From: Paralithodes platypus
Taxonomy: Eukaryota > Arthropoda > Malacostraca > Decapoda > Lithodidae
Length of the DNA: 64,000 nt
Assembly: GCA_032716605.1 (NCBI GenBank)
Contig: CM064519.1
Coordinates: forward strand, 24,948,191 to 25,012,190
Reading direction: 5' to 3'
Positions 21,116 through 33,091 of this stretch are shown here, in pieces (position 1 is the stretch's first letter; every line of letters begins with the position of its first letter). The position numbers were made by a program, and so were the translations under genes. Under the pieces are notes generated by a model. The model was given only the letters and a program-made list of their open reading frames with translations. It was not told the origin of the DNA and did no database searches.

Positions 21116-22231
21116 TTATCCATTATATTACTGTATTTTTATAAATTTGCAAAGGAAACATGTCTGGAGAAAGTAGCCTAGAGGCATTTTTGCCATGGCC
21201 ATCATTTAGCAGGGGTTTCCCAGGAAGAGCAATGCGCTGGAGACGACTATGATGAATTTGTGTTGTATATTCTTGCACAGGTATTAAATAAGACTACAGT
21301 ACTTAGTTTAAAATATAAATATAATGGGAGATAGACTTCGAGTACAGTATGTTTCTGACTGATACATCCACCACTAACACTGCTTGTGTGACTCCGGCCT
21401 AATTAGAGATAGGCTGGTTTCTCAACTTCATGCCATAGTGGAGTCACATTTAATCCACCCCGTAAGTACAGTGATGCTAGTTTTCATATTATTCTTGCTA
21501 ACAATACACAATTTTACTTTACTGTACTTAGGAAGGATCTCTATAAATCAAAGGGATAAAAACTTTATCAACCCTGTCTTCTATCAATTTTTCCTTAAAT
21601 TATTAAAAACATCTATTGATCTATGTATGTATTTATATACTCAGGTACATACCTCATAGCTGGGGGTGGCCGACTCGAGACAGACACTAAACAGAAACAA
21701 CATTTAAAGTTCCCATTCTTAGGGTCCGGGACCACTTTCGTATTTCCTCGCCCCTTTCTCTGTCTCGTGTAGTAGGTGAATTTTATAAGGGGAGGAGGAT
21801 TCCTAGCCCCCTGCCCTCATTGATATCTATTGATAGGCAGAATAAAATGAAGAAATAAATCATTGTATAGAAGGGGTTAATAGAGAATACTCTAATTACA
21901 TTTTCTTGTAATACATTCTGTTCATCTTAACCAATTGAGACGCACAAGAAACTTAAATTAAATAACAGTATAACAAGTCTCTCTCTCCTTTATTTATTTT
22001 TTACCAGGCTCCCAATGGATGGCGCGCAAAGAAACAATTAATTATCGCTCTGTTAAAACTCATAACAATAGCGTTTACTGTAACGAGTTATACATGTCAA
22101 GAACTAAGAAAGCCCATACTACAATATGAATGCATTAAACTTGGATAAAAAAAATTGTTTTTCGCCATTCAACTTGTCACAAATACATTATATGCTGAGC
22201 AATAAAAAAAAAATATATATACTGTACCGTA

Positions 22232-22288
<57 letters not shown>

Positions 22289-22690
22289 AATAAGAAATAT
22301 TTTTGGCTGGCTTTCCAGGAATTCATTTAACATCAGTAATTTTTGCATATGAATATACTATCTATCTATCTATATACTCAGGCCTGATCCCCACTTTTCC
22401 TATTTTTTTTGGGGGGGTCCACTCAAGACGGAGCCCGAATAGGAACAACACAAAGAAAACAATGAACACAAAAAACAAAATACAAATTCACACACATCTA
22501 GGTCATCCAGAAGACCCAGAGACCAGCACTCCCCCGGCCCCGACCACCCGGAGAGGTTCCGATCTCAGCAGGCAGAAGAGCCGAAACCACATGCCCGCTA
22601 GCCACACTTCCAGGCGCACCCATCATATAAACCGTCTTCCCGGGCTAGGCGCCTGATGGACTATTATCTAGTCCAACTTGCGCCCGACCC
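21116..22690. other. Non-coding sequence with a (TA)n run and a family D end
   Basis: The right end of a family D MITE (GGCAGAATAAAATGAA... AGAAGGGG before TTAA) lies at 21838-21875; its left end was not found. An (AT)n microsatellite occupies about 22234-22286. The 21655-21760 and 22380-22450 stretches both hold a short GGGGGT...CTCAAGA/CTCGAGA segment but are otherwise unclear. No gene is recognised. Confidence 0.45.
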
Positions 22691-23440
22691 CTTCCCCTAA
22701 ATGAACACGTGTTCACTTATCTATTCACAAGCATTCTCCATTCATTCCTGTTTATTACCACTTCCCTTGCCTGATCTATAGTCATTCCTCTATCATCCAA
22801 AGCTTGTCTTACAGTCTCTCCATCTCAATGGGGGTCTTCCTGCCCTTCTATCTCCCCTTGTATCTGACTCACATATTCTCTTTGTAAGCCTTTCATCTTC
22901 CATTCGTTCAACATGACCATACCAGCTCAGCACCCTTCTGTCCACTCTGGCCGACAAATGTTCCTGCTGCCCCACTCTCCTACTTATCTCTTCATTCCTC
23001 AATCTGTCTCTACGAGTAACTCCACACATACTCCTCAAGCAGCTCATCTGCATCACATCCAGCTTTCTTCTCTCCTTTTCCTTCAGAGCCCATGTCTCAG
23101 CCCCATACATCACTGTTGGCACAACAATTCCTTGATACATTGCACTTTTTACTTTCATTCCGAGATTGCTCCGAAAACCTTCCTTCCTTCACACACTCTC
23201 TGTTTTACCTCCATTTCCATACCTCCAATCCTGCTTGTTGTTCCTCCTAGATATTTAAAACACTCTACTTGTTCCAATATTTCCCCATCCAGCCTCACAT
23301 CTAGATTCACCCTACGATCAACCCTTTTACACACCATTACTTTACTTTTATTGATGTTCACCTTCAGTTTCCTCCTCCCACAAACCATACCAAACTCTTT
23401 GATCGTAAACCATATTCTATGGATTTTGAATATGACTGCC
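22690..23440 (-). pseudogene. LINE-i ORF2 C-terminal fragment
   Basis: Minus strand. The ORF 23155-23448 gives KLKVNINKSKVMVCKR and VECFKYLGGTTSRIGG. Read on, 22793-23158 gives VVPTVMYGAETWALKEKERR, RRVLSWYGHVERMEDERLTK and RRAGRPPLRW. This order (YLG, GAETWAL, W-x-GHV-x-RM, RGRPP) is the RT thumb and C-terminal region of RTE/jockey-like LINEs. A frame break lies near 23160. The RT core is missing. Confidence 0.85.
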
Positions 23441-24675
23441 GAACCCAATATGTTAATTCATGAACGATTTTCACTGACAATAATTGCCTCTACTGCAATC
23501 TATTATGTATCACTAGACACAGGAAAGGCTAATCTAGAATATCACCATAGAAAACCCCACAATACCTCAAATATTCATATATAAAATATATTGTAATTTT
23601 TCCAAGTACAGTACAGGTACTGTACATAGAATTCCATGGCTTTTATTCAAAATTTTGAATGACGACACTAGGTAGGTTTATATCTATGTATTATAGTTAC
23701 TGTATATGTACAGTACAGTATAGCTCATTGCATAAGAGAATAAAACAAAAACGAAATTTCTATGCCTAATAGTATTTTTCTATGCATATTTATATACTGT
23801 ATACGCATTCAACAAATATGACTCAATACACTCAATAATGTTAGATATTCAAATTGCTACTTCCAGTTCACTAATAATATGATACACTACATCTAATTAC
23901 GGAAAAAAATTACTTATACACTATACAAGAATAGCATAATGTATTTACATATAGTTATGAGCTAGAGCGAGTCCTCCAGGGGCTCCATACTGCCATGTTA
24001 AAAGAGTGCAACAGCGTACATCCCAGCTCCACTGATCATCCGAGACCGAGAATCATAGCCGGTATTGATCTCTCGGTGGTGTTACAGACATCTCAATGTT
24101 GCCAATAGCTTGCCTATTTTCTTCACATCGAACGCTATTCGTAGAGGAAATTTCACGCAGATCGAGTCGTTTGTTTTTTTGCCACCAAATGTTTAAAAGT
24201 TACGCGACATGATTCGCGTGGTTGATAGCTTTTGGCAAAACATCCAAACCATGCGATTGTCGAGGGGTTAAACTGGCAAGAAATACCATCCCCCATTAGT
24301 TGATTTATGACATTTGATAACAGAACAAAAAGCTACATCTCAAAATGGTATCAATGACATGATTTTATAATTGGAACTATACAGTAGTGTATTTCATTAC
24401 AAAAACCTTGTCACAGCACTGCAACCAAGATGAGGACAGGATAGTTTCTCGCCTGGTTAAGATGAACAAGAATATAGTGCATAGAGTGACTGGTATAGCA
24501 GCAGTGTCCCCTATATGGCAGAAGTCAGCATATTTATATTTTCTGTAGGATCTGTAGTGACGAATAATAGTCTTTTGCTCACTCATTTGCTTTTGGGTTG
24601 TAGGTTAGTAAAAACAACATGATGCCAAGATTAGTACAGTTTTAAACTATAAGTAACTAGTTGTAATGCAATTAC
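23441..24675. other. Non-coding sequence, nothing recognised
   Basis: AT-rich to about 23950, then mixed. A segment at 23960-24270 ending GTCGAGGGGTTAA may be a MITE relic, but no partner end was found. This is probably old host sequence left of the DIRS element. Confidence 0.4.
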
Positions 24676-24975
24676 TTATTAGTGGCCCCTCCATCATTGA
24701 CGATATGCCTATTATATAATAGCTCTCATTCAAACGCCCGCGGTCAGCCTGTTTGAAACACCCGCCACAGGGGAAAGAGTGCCGACATTATAAGGGCACG
24801 CTTATTCTCTTAAGGAATCGTCATTATGATTGGGTACTCACTACGAAAAAACTTCGTAAAAAATAAAAAATAATTATTAACTTAAGAATTGGTATAATAA
24901 AGCTTCCCAACTTTGTGGATGTCTTCCCGTAGATTCTATCCGAGACGCTGAACCCCTCGGCGTCATTCCGCCTTC
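24676..24975 (+). repeat. DIRS left inverted terminal repeat
   Basis: From TTATTAGTGGCCCCTCC to CGGCGTCATTCCGCC this is the reverse complement of 50025-50815 once the MITE there is removed. Shared words include AACGCCCGC, GGGCACGCTTATTCTCT and GGGTACTCACTACG. The right-hand repeat has a short extra end, as in other DIRS elements. Confidence 0.85.
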
Positions 24976-26286
24976 CTTCCCCTGTGTCTGTCCCGAGCGG
25001 GTGTGCCTAGCCCGTCCTCGCTTTATTCTGCATTCGTTCACCTCTAGTGAGTCTTTTGCTCATTTGTATTTATCTGAGATGTTCTAGAATAGGTTTAGAT
25101 TAGTTAGGATGGTCGGCCCCATTGGTACGTCCACAGGAAGTGTTAATAATAGGGTACAAGTGTTAGGCGTTCTGCGGTCCACTTTGGACACGCGTGCCTT
25201 TATTTTTCTGTTTGTTTTTAGCTCTAGCTTTGCTCTAACCTAGTTATTTAGGAGGCTATATATACGCGGAGCTAAGTTACTGGCCATCTATCTGATGGGG
25301 TAACGTGTTTTAATATCCATATAGCAGACGTGCTGGTCTAAGAGTTGTCACACGTGGTGGGGAACTTTCCAGAATCCGAGTTTGCTTCTTCCCCTCTGGC
25401 GTGGGGCGTCGTACGCTCGCTGTTGCTGTGTCGTCTTGGGAGGTAGGGGTGTCGTATTCGTCGTAATATTTACCTTGAGCCTCGTGGCCAGCCTCAGTTA
25501 GGGGTATTTCTATCAGTGGCTAGGAGGTATTTATTAATTGCTTAATTAATTAATATGTATTAGCCCTAAGATGTAACCTTCGCTTTCATGTGGTGATATT
25601 ATACATGATAGGAAGGTGTCGGGAGACGTTCTGACTTATTTGGGTTTTTTTTTTTGTGGGTGGCTGTCTTGCCTGGACAAGTCAGCACTCTCAAAAGGTT
25701 TGGTGTTTCCCTCCGGCGATCTTTATCAGTTATTGATGCCGGAGGCTCGCCTTGCAGACAGGCAGGGAATAGATCCAATAAACCCGGCGTGGGCAGTAGT
25801 GCCACTAGACTCCCGGCGGAAGTGCAGATTCCCAAAAGGGAGTGTTTCGGCCCGGCCGAAAGAACTCATCTATACAGATAGCCTCACGCGGCATGACATG
25901 ACTTTGAATCCGCCCGGCGGAAAAGTCCAGTGGGGTAATTAACTATCACTCAGGTCCTTGTAGACGATCCGCTAGTTAATAAATATCCGAAAGGATTAAT
26001 CTAATAGTATGGGTCGGTGACACTTGGTCATAGATAAGCAATTCTTAATAGAAAGGATCTTCGGGGTCTTTTCGAAGACAAGTACGACGGAAAATTAGAG
26101 TGGCGGTGTGGCTACATCTAGTTTTCCGGCGCATTTGGAGTGTAACGTTGTGTGAATGTCTCGGTTTATCCTTATGAGCATTGATTCCTGGAAATTTTCT
26201 TTCCAGATCACAACACCTCAACTGCGGCACAGGACACAAGGGAGGGGGCCGATCCCGGAGGGGGGGGGGTTCGTTAGGTCACCATC
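24976..26286 (+). other. DIRS leader region
   Basis: No conserved ORF is present between the left terminal repeat and gag. Two overlapping ORFs at 25616-25942 have no recognisable domain. The length (1.3 kb) is large for a DIRS leader and may include unrecognised insertions. Confidence 0.4.
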
Positions 26287-28558
26287 ATGCCTTCAGTCAC
26301 GCTGTGCTCCACGCCTACTTGCTCTCTCATTCCGGTCTTTTCTCATAAATTATGTGTGAAATGTATGAAGTGCCGGGACAGGTCCAGGGGAGTCTGGGTT
26401 TCCAAGAAATGCGGCGTGTGCACAAACCTGAGGAATGGATTGTTTAACCGAGATCAATCATGTCTCGTAGCCTTGCAAGAGATTAAAAACACTTTTAATT
26501 CTTACACTAAAGACGTAGCTCATAAAGCATTTCACTGTGATGATGAAGCACTTTGGGACCAATTAATTATTAAAGCTCAAGTAAATAAAACTCCCCCTTC
26601 TCGGTCCGGCTCTAAACCTAAATCTAAGCCTTAAATTCTTTCTATAGAAACAGTGAGCAGTAGTGACAGCAGTGACTCTTCCTCAACTAAGGCAACCCTC
26701 CCCCCCTGGCCGCCATAAGAGAGCACGGTCAACATCTCCACAAGAGGACCGATCACGGTCCCGGTCGAGATCGCCTCTGAAGCGGTCATCGAAGTCGTCT
26801 GCGGAGGCTTCAAGATCTCTGAAGAAACGGAAAACTTAGGTGGCTACATCTATTGACAAGCATTCAGATGGGAAGGGTATTAAACATTCCCGTACGGAGG
26901 CAACGAGCTCGCGGCACCGGCAATCGGCGGGGTCGCGGCCACCGCCCTCCGTCCCTACCCTCTACCATGTCTAACGTCCAATCTGGCAGTTCAGAGGTAG
27001 GGACGGAGGGAGTTGAGTCAACTCCCAGGGACGGATCTAATGACAGAAACTCAGAACCTAAAGATGTAAGTTTTGCTATTCCAAAGTTAGATACAACACT
27101 TAGTCGTGCTCGTGTGGTACCTTCGAGAGTTCTGGCTGAACAGTATAGGGGGTACACGGCGAGTGAGCCACAAGGCTATGACACAGGTTCCCAGTTTGTC
27201 CAGTGTTCCCAGTTTCTCCCGAATTCACAGACTAGAGTTGAACAGGGTCGCAGTGTGTGGCGGCACCCAGAAACAGTGCAAACAGGTCCCTATATTCAAT
27301 ACCCGGCGGATCACAGAGTAAGTGAAAATGTTGACACTATACCTTCATCCGTCCCTGACCTAACATGGCCAGGTCTTGAGCAACAACAATTAACCTCTGA
27401 ACTCCGGCAACAGCCGGAAGAAATGGAAGTGACAGGTCAAGAGCAGGAAGAAATAGAACAATTGTCTTCAGCTCAACCTGACCCGGTAGAGGAAAGGTCG
27501 GAGGTAGGATCAGAGTCATCTAAGGGTTCTCAGAGTCAATATATAACTTGTGATGATTTAGATTATATTTTACATTATATGATGCAACGATATCAGGTAC
27601 CAACAAAATCACCGGAAACTCCCACAGCCGTGCCGGGAGCTCCTTCGATTGTGTCTGTTGTGCGGCCATCCAGAGTCTCTGTTCCTTCTAATGCTCCACC
27701 TCCCCTCCCTGACGTAACTCCGCAAACTACTTCAGCTGGTAGTATTCCAGTTACTGCTTCTTTGACTACCACTAATGTCTGAGTCATTACGGATATTATT
27801 TCCCCTCCTTTAGAAAAGGCTCCGATAAAGAAAGGCCCTATGCCGCTTCTTTACGGTCCCGATTGTTCATGGGTTACTATTATGGCTCAAAATCCAGCCA
27901 TAGCACAACAAACAATCGCGGGGGAGCTCCCAGAACCGAGTGAGTGGGTAATCCAAATGAATAAGAACAGAAAACTGAGGGCAAAAGATACAGGGGGTAA
28001 TATTTTGGATGTAGCTATCAAATCAATACCTAATGTCTATGCATATGAATATTTTGTGTATTCCCCCACTCCAGCTCTTCCTCCTGCCTCCTCTGCACGA
28101 CTATTTGCGGATTGGTCCAAGAGTGATGGCGTTAATGACATAAAAGCTCTAGCCTCGCTCACGTCGGAACTGGATACACTTCCAGTGAGCGACCAGTCCG
28201 GCAATCCGGTCCTGCAGGTGGGACAGGTAGGTTCAGGCCCTTGGGTGGACTGGGAAATTGAGGCGCAACAGTTTGCAGCAACTATCACGTCAAAATCCTC
28301 CCACCAAATACCCCAAGATAACCACTCTTGGTTCTCTTTGCCCATAATCAAAGCCGGAGGAGTTCCACCTATTATATTAAATTTTCTTGCTGCCCCCAAG
28401 TTGTCTTTATGGGACCTGCAGGAGCCCTTTTCAACTCCTCCTCCGGCACACCTGGATAGAGATTTTAAATTGCGTAGTAAAGCTTTCAGACTTTTCTCAC
28501 AATTCATATTAAGTCGCCAAATAGCCCAGTCCCTCACTAGAACGATACAAGCTGTTAA
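26287..28558 (+). pseudogene. DIRS gag-like protein, first part
   Basis: It starts with an ORF carrying paired cysteines (CVKCMKC and KKCGVC, 26287-26634). After a frame break and a Ser/Arg-rich stretch (SRSRSRSPLK) comes the frame 26853-28558, which has one TGA at 27780. The conserved-looking part includes WVIQMNKNRKLRAKD, SARLFADWSKSDG and FRLFSQFILSRQIAQSL, as in the capsid-like ORF1 of DIRS elements. The frame ends at the insertion of a family C MITE at TTAA 28555-28558 and resumes at 38884. Confidence 0.75.
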
Positions 28559-29247
28559 CCCATTAAGCGCGCGCAGGGTGTAGTGAACACCACAGTTCTG
28601 GGCGGCAATATTAGGCTCCATTCCTGCCTATAATAGTCATTTTACGATAAATATCGTTATTACTTATTCATATGCGCCTATTTTACCTTTAATATGAAGA
28701 TAGTAACCTGTAACAACAATAAAACAAGTGGGAATATACATTTTCTGGTCAAAATCGCGAGTTGTTAGCGAGCGGTTCATTCATTAAGTCTGGAGAGTGA
28801 CTGAGGCCTGTATATCTCTCTCCCTCTCTTTCCCACGCATAGACACACACATCACCACACCCTGCAACCGGCTTGCAGATGTTAGCACGAAAATATACCA
28901 ATGAAAAAGGGAATAAAAGGGAAAATAGGTGATAATTGGAGGGGGGGGGCGGAAAGGAGGGGATGTGGAGGAGTGATATGAGGTATGGAGGGAAAAAATT
29001 TTTTTTTTAAGTGCTACTGGGGCCTTTTAAAATGTTTTTTTTAGGCCTTCCCTCTTAACCCTTCCAACCCGGAAGGGCTCTTGAACGCCCATAACAAACT
29101 CGGCCCGCGCAACCCGGACTCTTGAACGCCCATTGCTTGCGTACGTGCTTTCGAATGCCGCGCGTACATTTTTGGTATCGTGGGAGGGTAGGTGGCGCCA
29201 CCAGACGTAAACTACGCCACAGCAACAGTATCTACCCCGACGCCATC

Positions 29248-29292
29248 ATGGATAGTACGCCAAATAGTGATTCCGCTGTGTCCGATACCGTG
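29248..29292 (+). pseudogene. piggyBac-2 transposase, first 15 codons
   Basis: ATG at 29248 opens MDSTPNSDSAVSDTV, cut off by the LTR element after the CCGTG target duplication. The same frame resumes at 34857 with LPTTPVLVRRAL. This is the first ATG in that frame and lies about 190 bp inside the transposon end, so it is a reasonable start. Confidence 0.7.
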
Positions 29293-29345
29293 TGTCACGG
29301 GTCAGACCGTGACTGTGATTATATACTATAGGGTTAGCTATATTT

Positions 29346-29710
29346 AAGGAGTGCGTGCGGAGTTACATGGAGGGATAGACAGACTAATGAGGAAGTAAGA
29401 AGGAGGTGTGGTGTGGAGGTAGATGTGCTGGAATGTGTGAAAAGGAACAACTTGAGATGGTTCGGCCATATGGAACGTATGGAAAGCGAGAGAATGACTA
29501 AGAGGGTGTACGAGAGCGAGGTGGAGGGACAGAGGGGGAGAGGTAGACCGAATATGAGGTGGAAGGATGGAGTGAGGAACTACATGAACGAAGGCGGTGC
29601 TGGTTGGGGGGAGGGGCGTCGACTGACTGGGGACAGAGGTGCATGGGGGCGGTTCGTTCGTGGCCACCCCTTCGGGGATCACGGCATCAGGCAATAGATA
29701 GATAGATAGA
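29346..29710 (+). mobile_element. LINE-d 3' end inserted in the 5' LTR
   Basis: The insert is flanked by TAGCTATATTT at 29335-29345 and 29711-29721. It ends in a (GATA)n tail and encodes the last residues of a LINE ORF2: ECVKRNNLRWFGHMERM, RMTKRVYESEVEGQRGRGRP and DGVRNYMNEGGAGW, stopping after FGDHGIRQ. It is strongly 5'-truncated. Related tails are at 57719-58445 and 59252-59300. It is the innermost and youngest insertion of this nest. Confidence 0.92.
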
Positions 29711-29986
29711 TAGCTATATTTCTCGAGCGCGGGAAAAATTGGGGAGGCGGGAACAGCTGTAGAGAAAGGGAGAGAAGAGGGGTGGAGGCACAGGCATAGG
29801 CCTGTGTACCGCTAGGCGCCTCGCGTACATGTGTGCGTGTGTGCGTTCTTGCTTGTGAGCGTGGGTAGGCCGCCGTTACGCGTACATGTGTGTGTGCATT
29901 CATGTTGTAGGCGTGGTCATAGGGAGTGTCCAGTCTTTTCATTGGCACCAAATTCAAAATGTGATGGGGGAGGGGAAAACCGAGGT

Positions 29987-29993
29987 TATAAAG
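29987..29993 (+). promoter_or_regulatory. Possible TATA box of the LTR
   Basis: TATAAAG within the 5' LTR, repeated at 33410-33416 in the 3' LTR, lies about 1.06 kb upstream of AATAAA. It is the best TATA-like match in the LTR. Position alone does not prove use. Confidence 0.35.
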
Positions 29994-31431
29994 GGGGCAG
30001 GAATGCCCAGGACAGGCCTTATTCTGCTCCTGCCCGACCCCAACGAGATAGTCCAATTTTGTTGTGCCCGCGATGAATGGGTCGGCAGTGCTGCGAGGGC
30101 ACCTCGTGCCCTAATTCAACCATAATCAGGTGAGTCCAATCCAGTTAGACAAGTGTCAACGTTGATTGAGATATCCAGAATGAGGTGTGGTGATGTGCGT
30201 GTGTGTGTCGGCCAGTCACCAAGACTGTGCCAGACCGTACACATGGCCAAGGTTGTGACGCCGACCGAATTAGCTTATGCTATGGCCGAGAATGGCAGGT
30301 GTAAGCATGACCCCACAGAGGGCTTGCTAAAAGCTAGGGATGCCCAGGGCGACATAGTTCTCCTGCGGCGATATCCCACTGATTTAGCTATGCACGTGGC
30401 CAGGGGTGTGTGTGGATGTGTGCGGGTGTGGTGAGTGACGCCGTAACGCTTAACCCCACAGAGGGTGAGGTTACCGCTAGAGGATAGTCGGCTTGAAGGA
30501 CTTGTCGTACTGCCCGTTTTGAGACTCTTTAATTAGACAACTCTCATTAGTCTAGCGAGTCACGTGTGTGTGGATGTGTGCGGGTGTGTGAGTGACGCCG
30601 TAGCATCTTAACCCCACAGAGGGTGATGGTTACTGCTAGAGGATTGTCGGTTTGAAGGACTTGTCGTACTGCCTGTTTTGAGACCCTTTAATTAGGCAAC
30701 TCTCATTAGTCTAGCGAGTCACGTAACCGAGGTGAGGAGGTGAGAGAGTGATGAGTGTGATTGACGGGTACTGTGAGTGTGGGAAAATCTCGTACCTTAT
30801 TCGATCATGCGGTCATTTGCTGGGCTAGACACTTTCAGTAACACAGTAGACTAAAGGGTTGGTTGATGTGAGATTTCGTGTGACAAGCAGTAATCAGTAT
30901 AATGATTTGGGGTAATCTTAGGGGTAGTTATAATACTGGGTAATTGTATTTAGGTAAGTGGATAGATAAGTGGGTTAGATTGAGTGGCTGAGTGTGTGAA
31001 TGAAATTGTCTCTTTGATAAATGCAATTTCAGTGTCGCTATTCAATAAAACCATTTTAGTAGGAATGTTTGTTTCTTTAATTCTTACTAACTTTAAGAAT
31101 ATAATTATTATCAATATATACCTATCATTACAATAAATCTGTGTACTCTATTATCCCGCAAGCTGGGAACTGCAATTTTCTTTTCAAATATATTACTGCA
31201 TCGAGTCAGTATAGATATAAATGTATAGCATGTTCTGGGACTTTTGTTGCCATAATTTCACAAGGGATATTTGTCTATTTTTGATCTAAAGTAACGACAC
31301 TATCAATTATAGGTTTATTTCCTAGATAATGGGCAAGTGTTACAGTAACCTATTAGTCTTATGATCTATTACAATTGGCGATCTGGACAGGATTACTATT
31401 ACAATTGGCACCGGGCATGATCTATTACAAG

Positions 31432-31448
31432 TGGCGACCGTGACAGGA
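31432..31448 (+). other. Primer-binding site, tRNA-Arg type
   Basis: TGGCGACCGTGACAGGA begins two bases after the 5' LTR. As I recall it is complementary to the 3' end of an arthropod tRNA-Arg with CCA, the primer of mdg1/412-group gypsy elements. TGGCGATCTGGACAGGA, a similar sequence, occurs inside the LTR end at 31376-31392. Confidence 0.75.
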
Positions 31449-33080
31449 CCAGTTTCTGATTTAGATGTACGGGATAATGAAGGATTTGTTGTATAATTGT
31501 GTTCATACAAAAGTAGCCCCACGCGGGAGATTTTCTTTCTTTTTCTTTCCCCTCGTGGTCAAGTCACATCCTGGGAGCGTCGGTGAACCTCCTTGTGTAA
31601 ACAAGTGAATTCCTTTCCCCATCGCCCGCGCGCCCCACATTGTTTCATAATATTTAGTTCTACGATTCGCTTTGAGAAGTAATTGTGTCTGATAATTTTT
31701 GTTTGCTTGTCTATAATTGATCTCTGTTGATTTTTTTTTTGTGATTGTCGCTGTGATTTTATGCCATGTGAATAGTTTCCTTTAATTTCGTTCGTCATAC
31801 GCAAGTGCTGTGATCGATCGTTTAAGGATAGAGGGAAGTGTTGTAATCCGATTGAGTCGTTGTTGTTTCTCTTATTCCGGTGTCATAAATCTTAGGCAGT
31901 AGGTGTTATGTGGAATAGTTTCCTTTAAATTCGTTCATCATACGTAAGTGCTGTGATCGATCGTTTAAGGATAGAGGGAAGTGTTGTAATCCGGCCGAGT
32001 CGTTGTTGTTTCTCTTATTCCGGGATCATAAATCTAGACAGTTTCAGTTATATGGGTCAGTTGTGTGTCGGGCAGGATTTTTTGTTTTTGCTTTGATTGT
32101 TCTATTCCTCTCTTAAAAATCTGTTGTTCCTTGTCAAGGACAAGAGGGAGAGGGAGGAACGAGCATTGGATAGGACGAATACTAAATAAGTGAGGGATTG
32201 CGTAGCAGCAAGGGTTGGGATAGAAAGGGAAGACCATAGGAAAAGTTAGAGGAGACAGAGAGAGAGCGTCAAGAGGAGGCTCGATCCTGCTTAAACTTGG
32301 GAAAAGTGTGGGATGTGTGTGGTGGTGCCAGATGTCGCCAGGGGCGCGGCTTAGGCTCGCGGAGAGTCTGGGTGCTGTGGTGAATAGCAACAGTGCATAT
32401 TGCTAGCCAGCATCAAGTGAAAACTCGGGAAGGCCATCGTTGAATGAGGTCTGGGGCGTAAGTCGGGTTAAATAGTGGGGAGACTGATGATAGAGGGAGT
32501 CAACAATAAGTAGCTTGATATATAATACGGGAGGGGAGGGGATGAAATGTTGTTTGTTCGCTTTTATTCTGCCGCTTCCAAATTTTATACAGGTACTGAG
32601 TCAGCCAGGCGTTCGTCGGGAGATTGGAGAACCCACGGCAGGAATCCTGGCCCTCAAGAAACTACGCCCAAGGATCCCTCATCAAGTCAAAACAAATGTT
32701 TATACCCAGCAGTCCATAGAGTTGTGCCGATTTTTTTTTTACACTGTTTCTTCACATACCTCATTTAAACCGTGTCTCACAACATCTCTTTTTACATGAC
32801 ATTAGCTGAGCTTAATTGTGTGTTCATTGTAAATGAGTGGGCAAAGCCACTAGTTTTCACTGTAAAAATAAGTGGGTTAACCACCAGGTTTATGTCGCTG
32901 GCCGTGAATGAGACCTCAGGAGTTTTCCCCTTTCAGTAGAAATTTTAACGTAAATGCAGAGGGGTTTTTCTACTCAAGGGCGATCATTTAATGCACCAGC
33001 GACAGGTTAGACTCACACTACAGTATGGAAGACACTATGAATGACACCTGAGTGATTTTAGCAGAGCAAAATCAATGTTA
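31449..33080 (+). other. Internal region of the LTR element, no coding genes
   Basis: A segment of about 147 bp is tandemly duplicated (starting near 31766 and 31913; shared GTGCTGTGATCGATCGTTTA and GAGTCGTTGTTGTTTCTC). No RT, protease, integrase or zinc-knuckle motif appears in any frame. The longest ORFs (94 and 118 aa) are unremarkable. The region may retain a packaging signal only. Confidence 0.65.
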
Positions 33081-33091
33081 GTAGGGGGGAA
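33081..33091 (+). other. Polypurine tract
   Basis: GTAGGGGGGAA lies directly before the 3' LTR start at 33092, where second-strand priming occurs in LTR retroelements. Confidence 0.75.

Larger units (their letters stand above)
29293..31429 (+). repeat. 5' LTR, carrying a LINE tail insertion
   Basis: It runs TGTCACGGGTCAGACC to GATCTATTACA. It is 2137 bp, against 1760 bp for the 3' LTR; the difference is the insert at 29346-29710 plus its duplicated target. TATAAAG at 29987 and AATAAA at 31044 could be promoter and polyadenylation signals. A segment of about 156 bp (about 30410-30722) is tandemly duplicated. The 81-93-aa ORFs repeated in both LTRs show no known domain. Confidence 0.9.

Noticed and set aside
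22913..23584. 223-aa plus-strand ORF
   Set aside because: It is the antisense of a LINE-i RT fragment whose minus-strand motifs are clear.
23960..24275. TTAA MITE ending GTCGAGGGGTTAA
   Set aside because: No matching inverted left end after a TTAA could be found nearby.
30153..30434. 93-aa ORF present in both LTRs (also 33576-33857) as an accessory gene
   Set aside because: Its presence in both copies simply follows from recent LTR duplication; it has no recognisable domain and lies within a GT-rich stretch.
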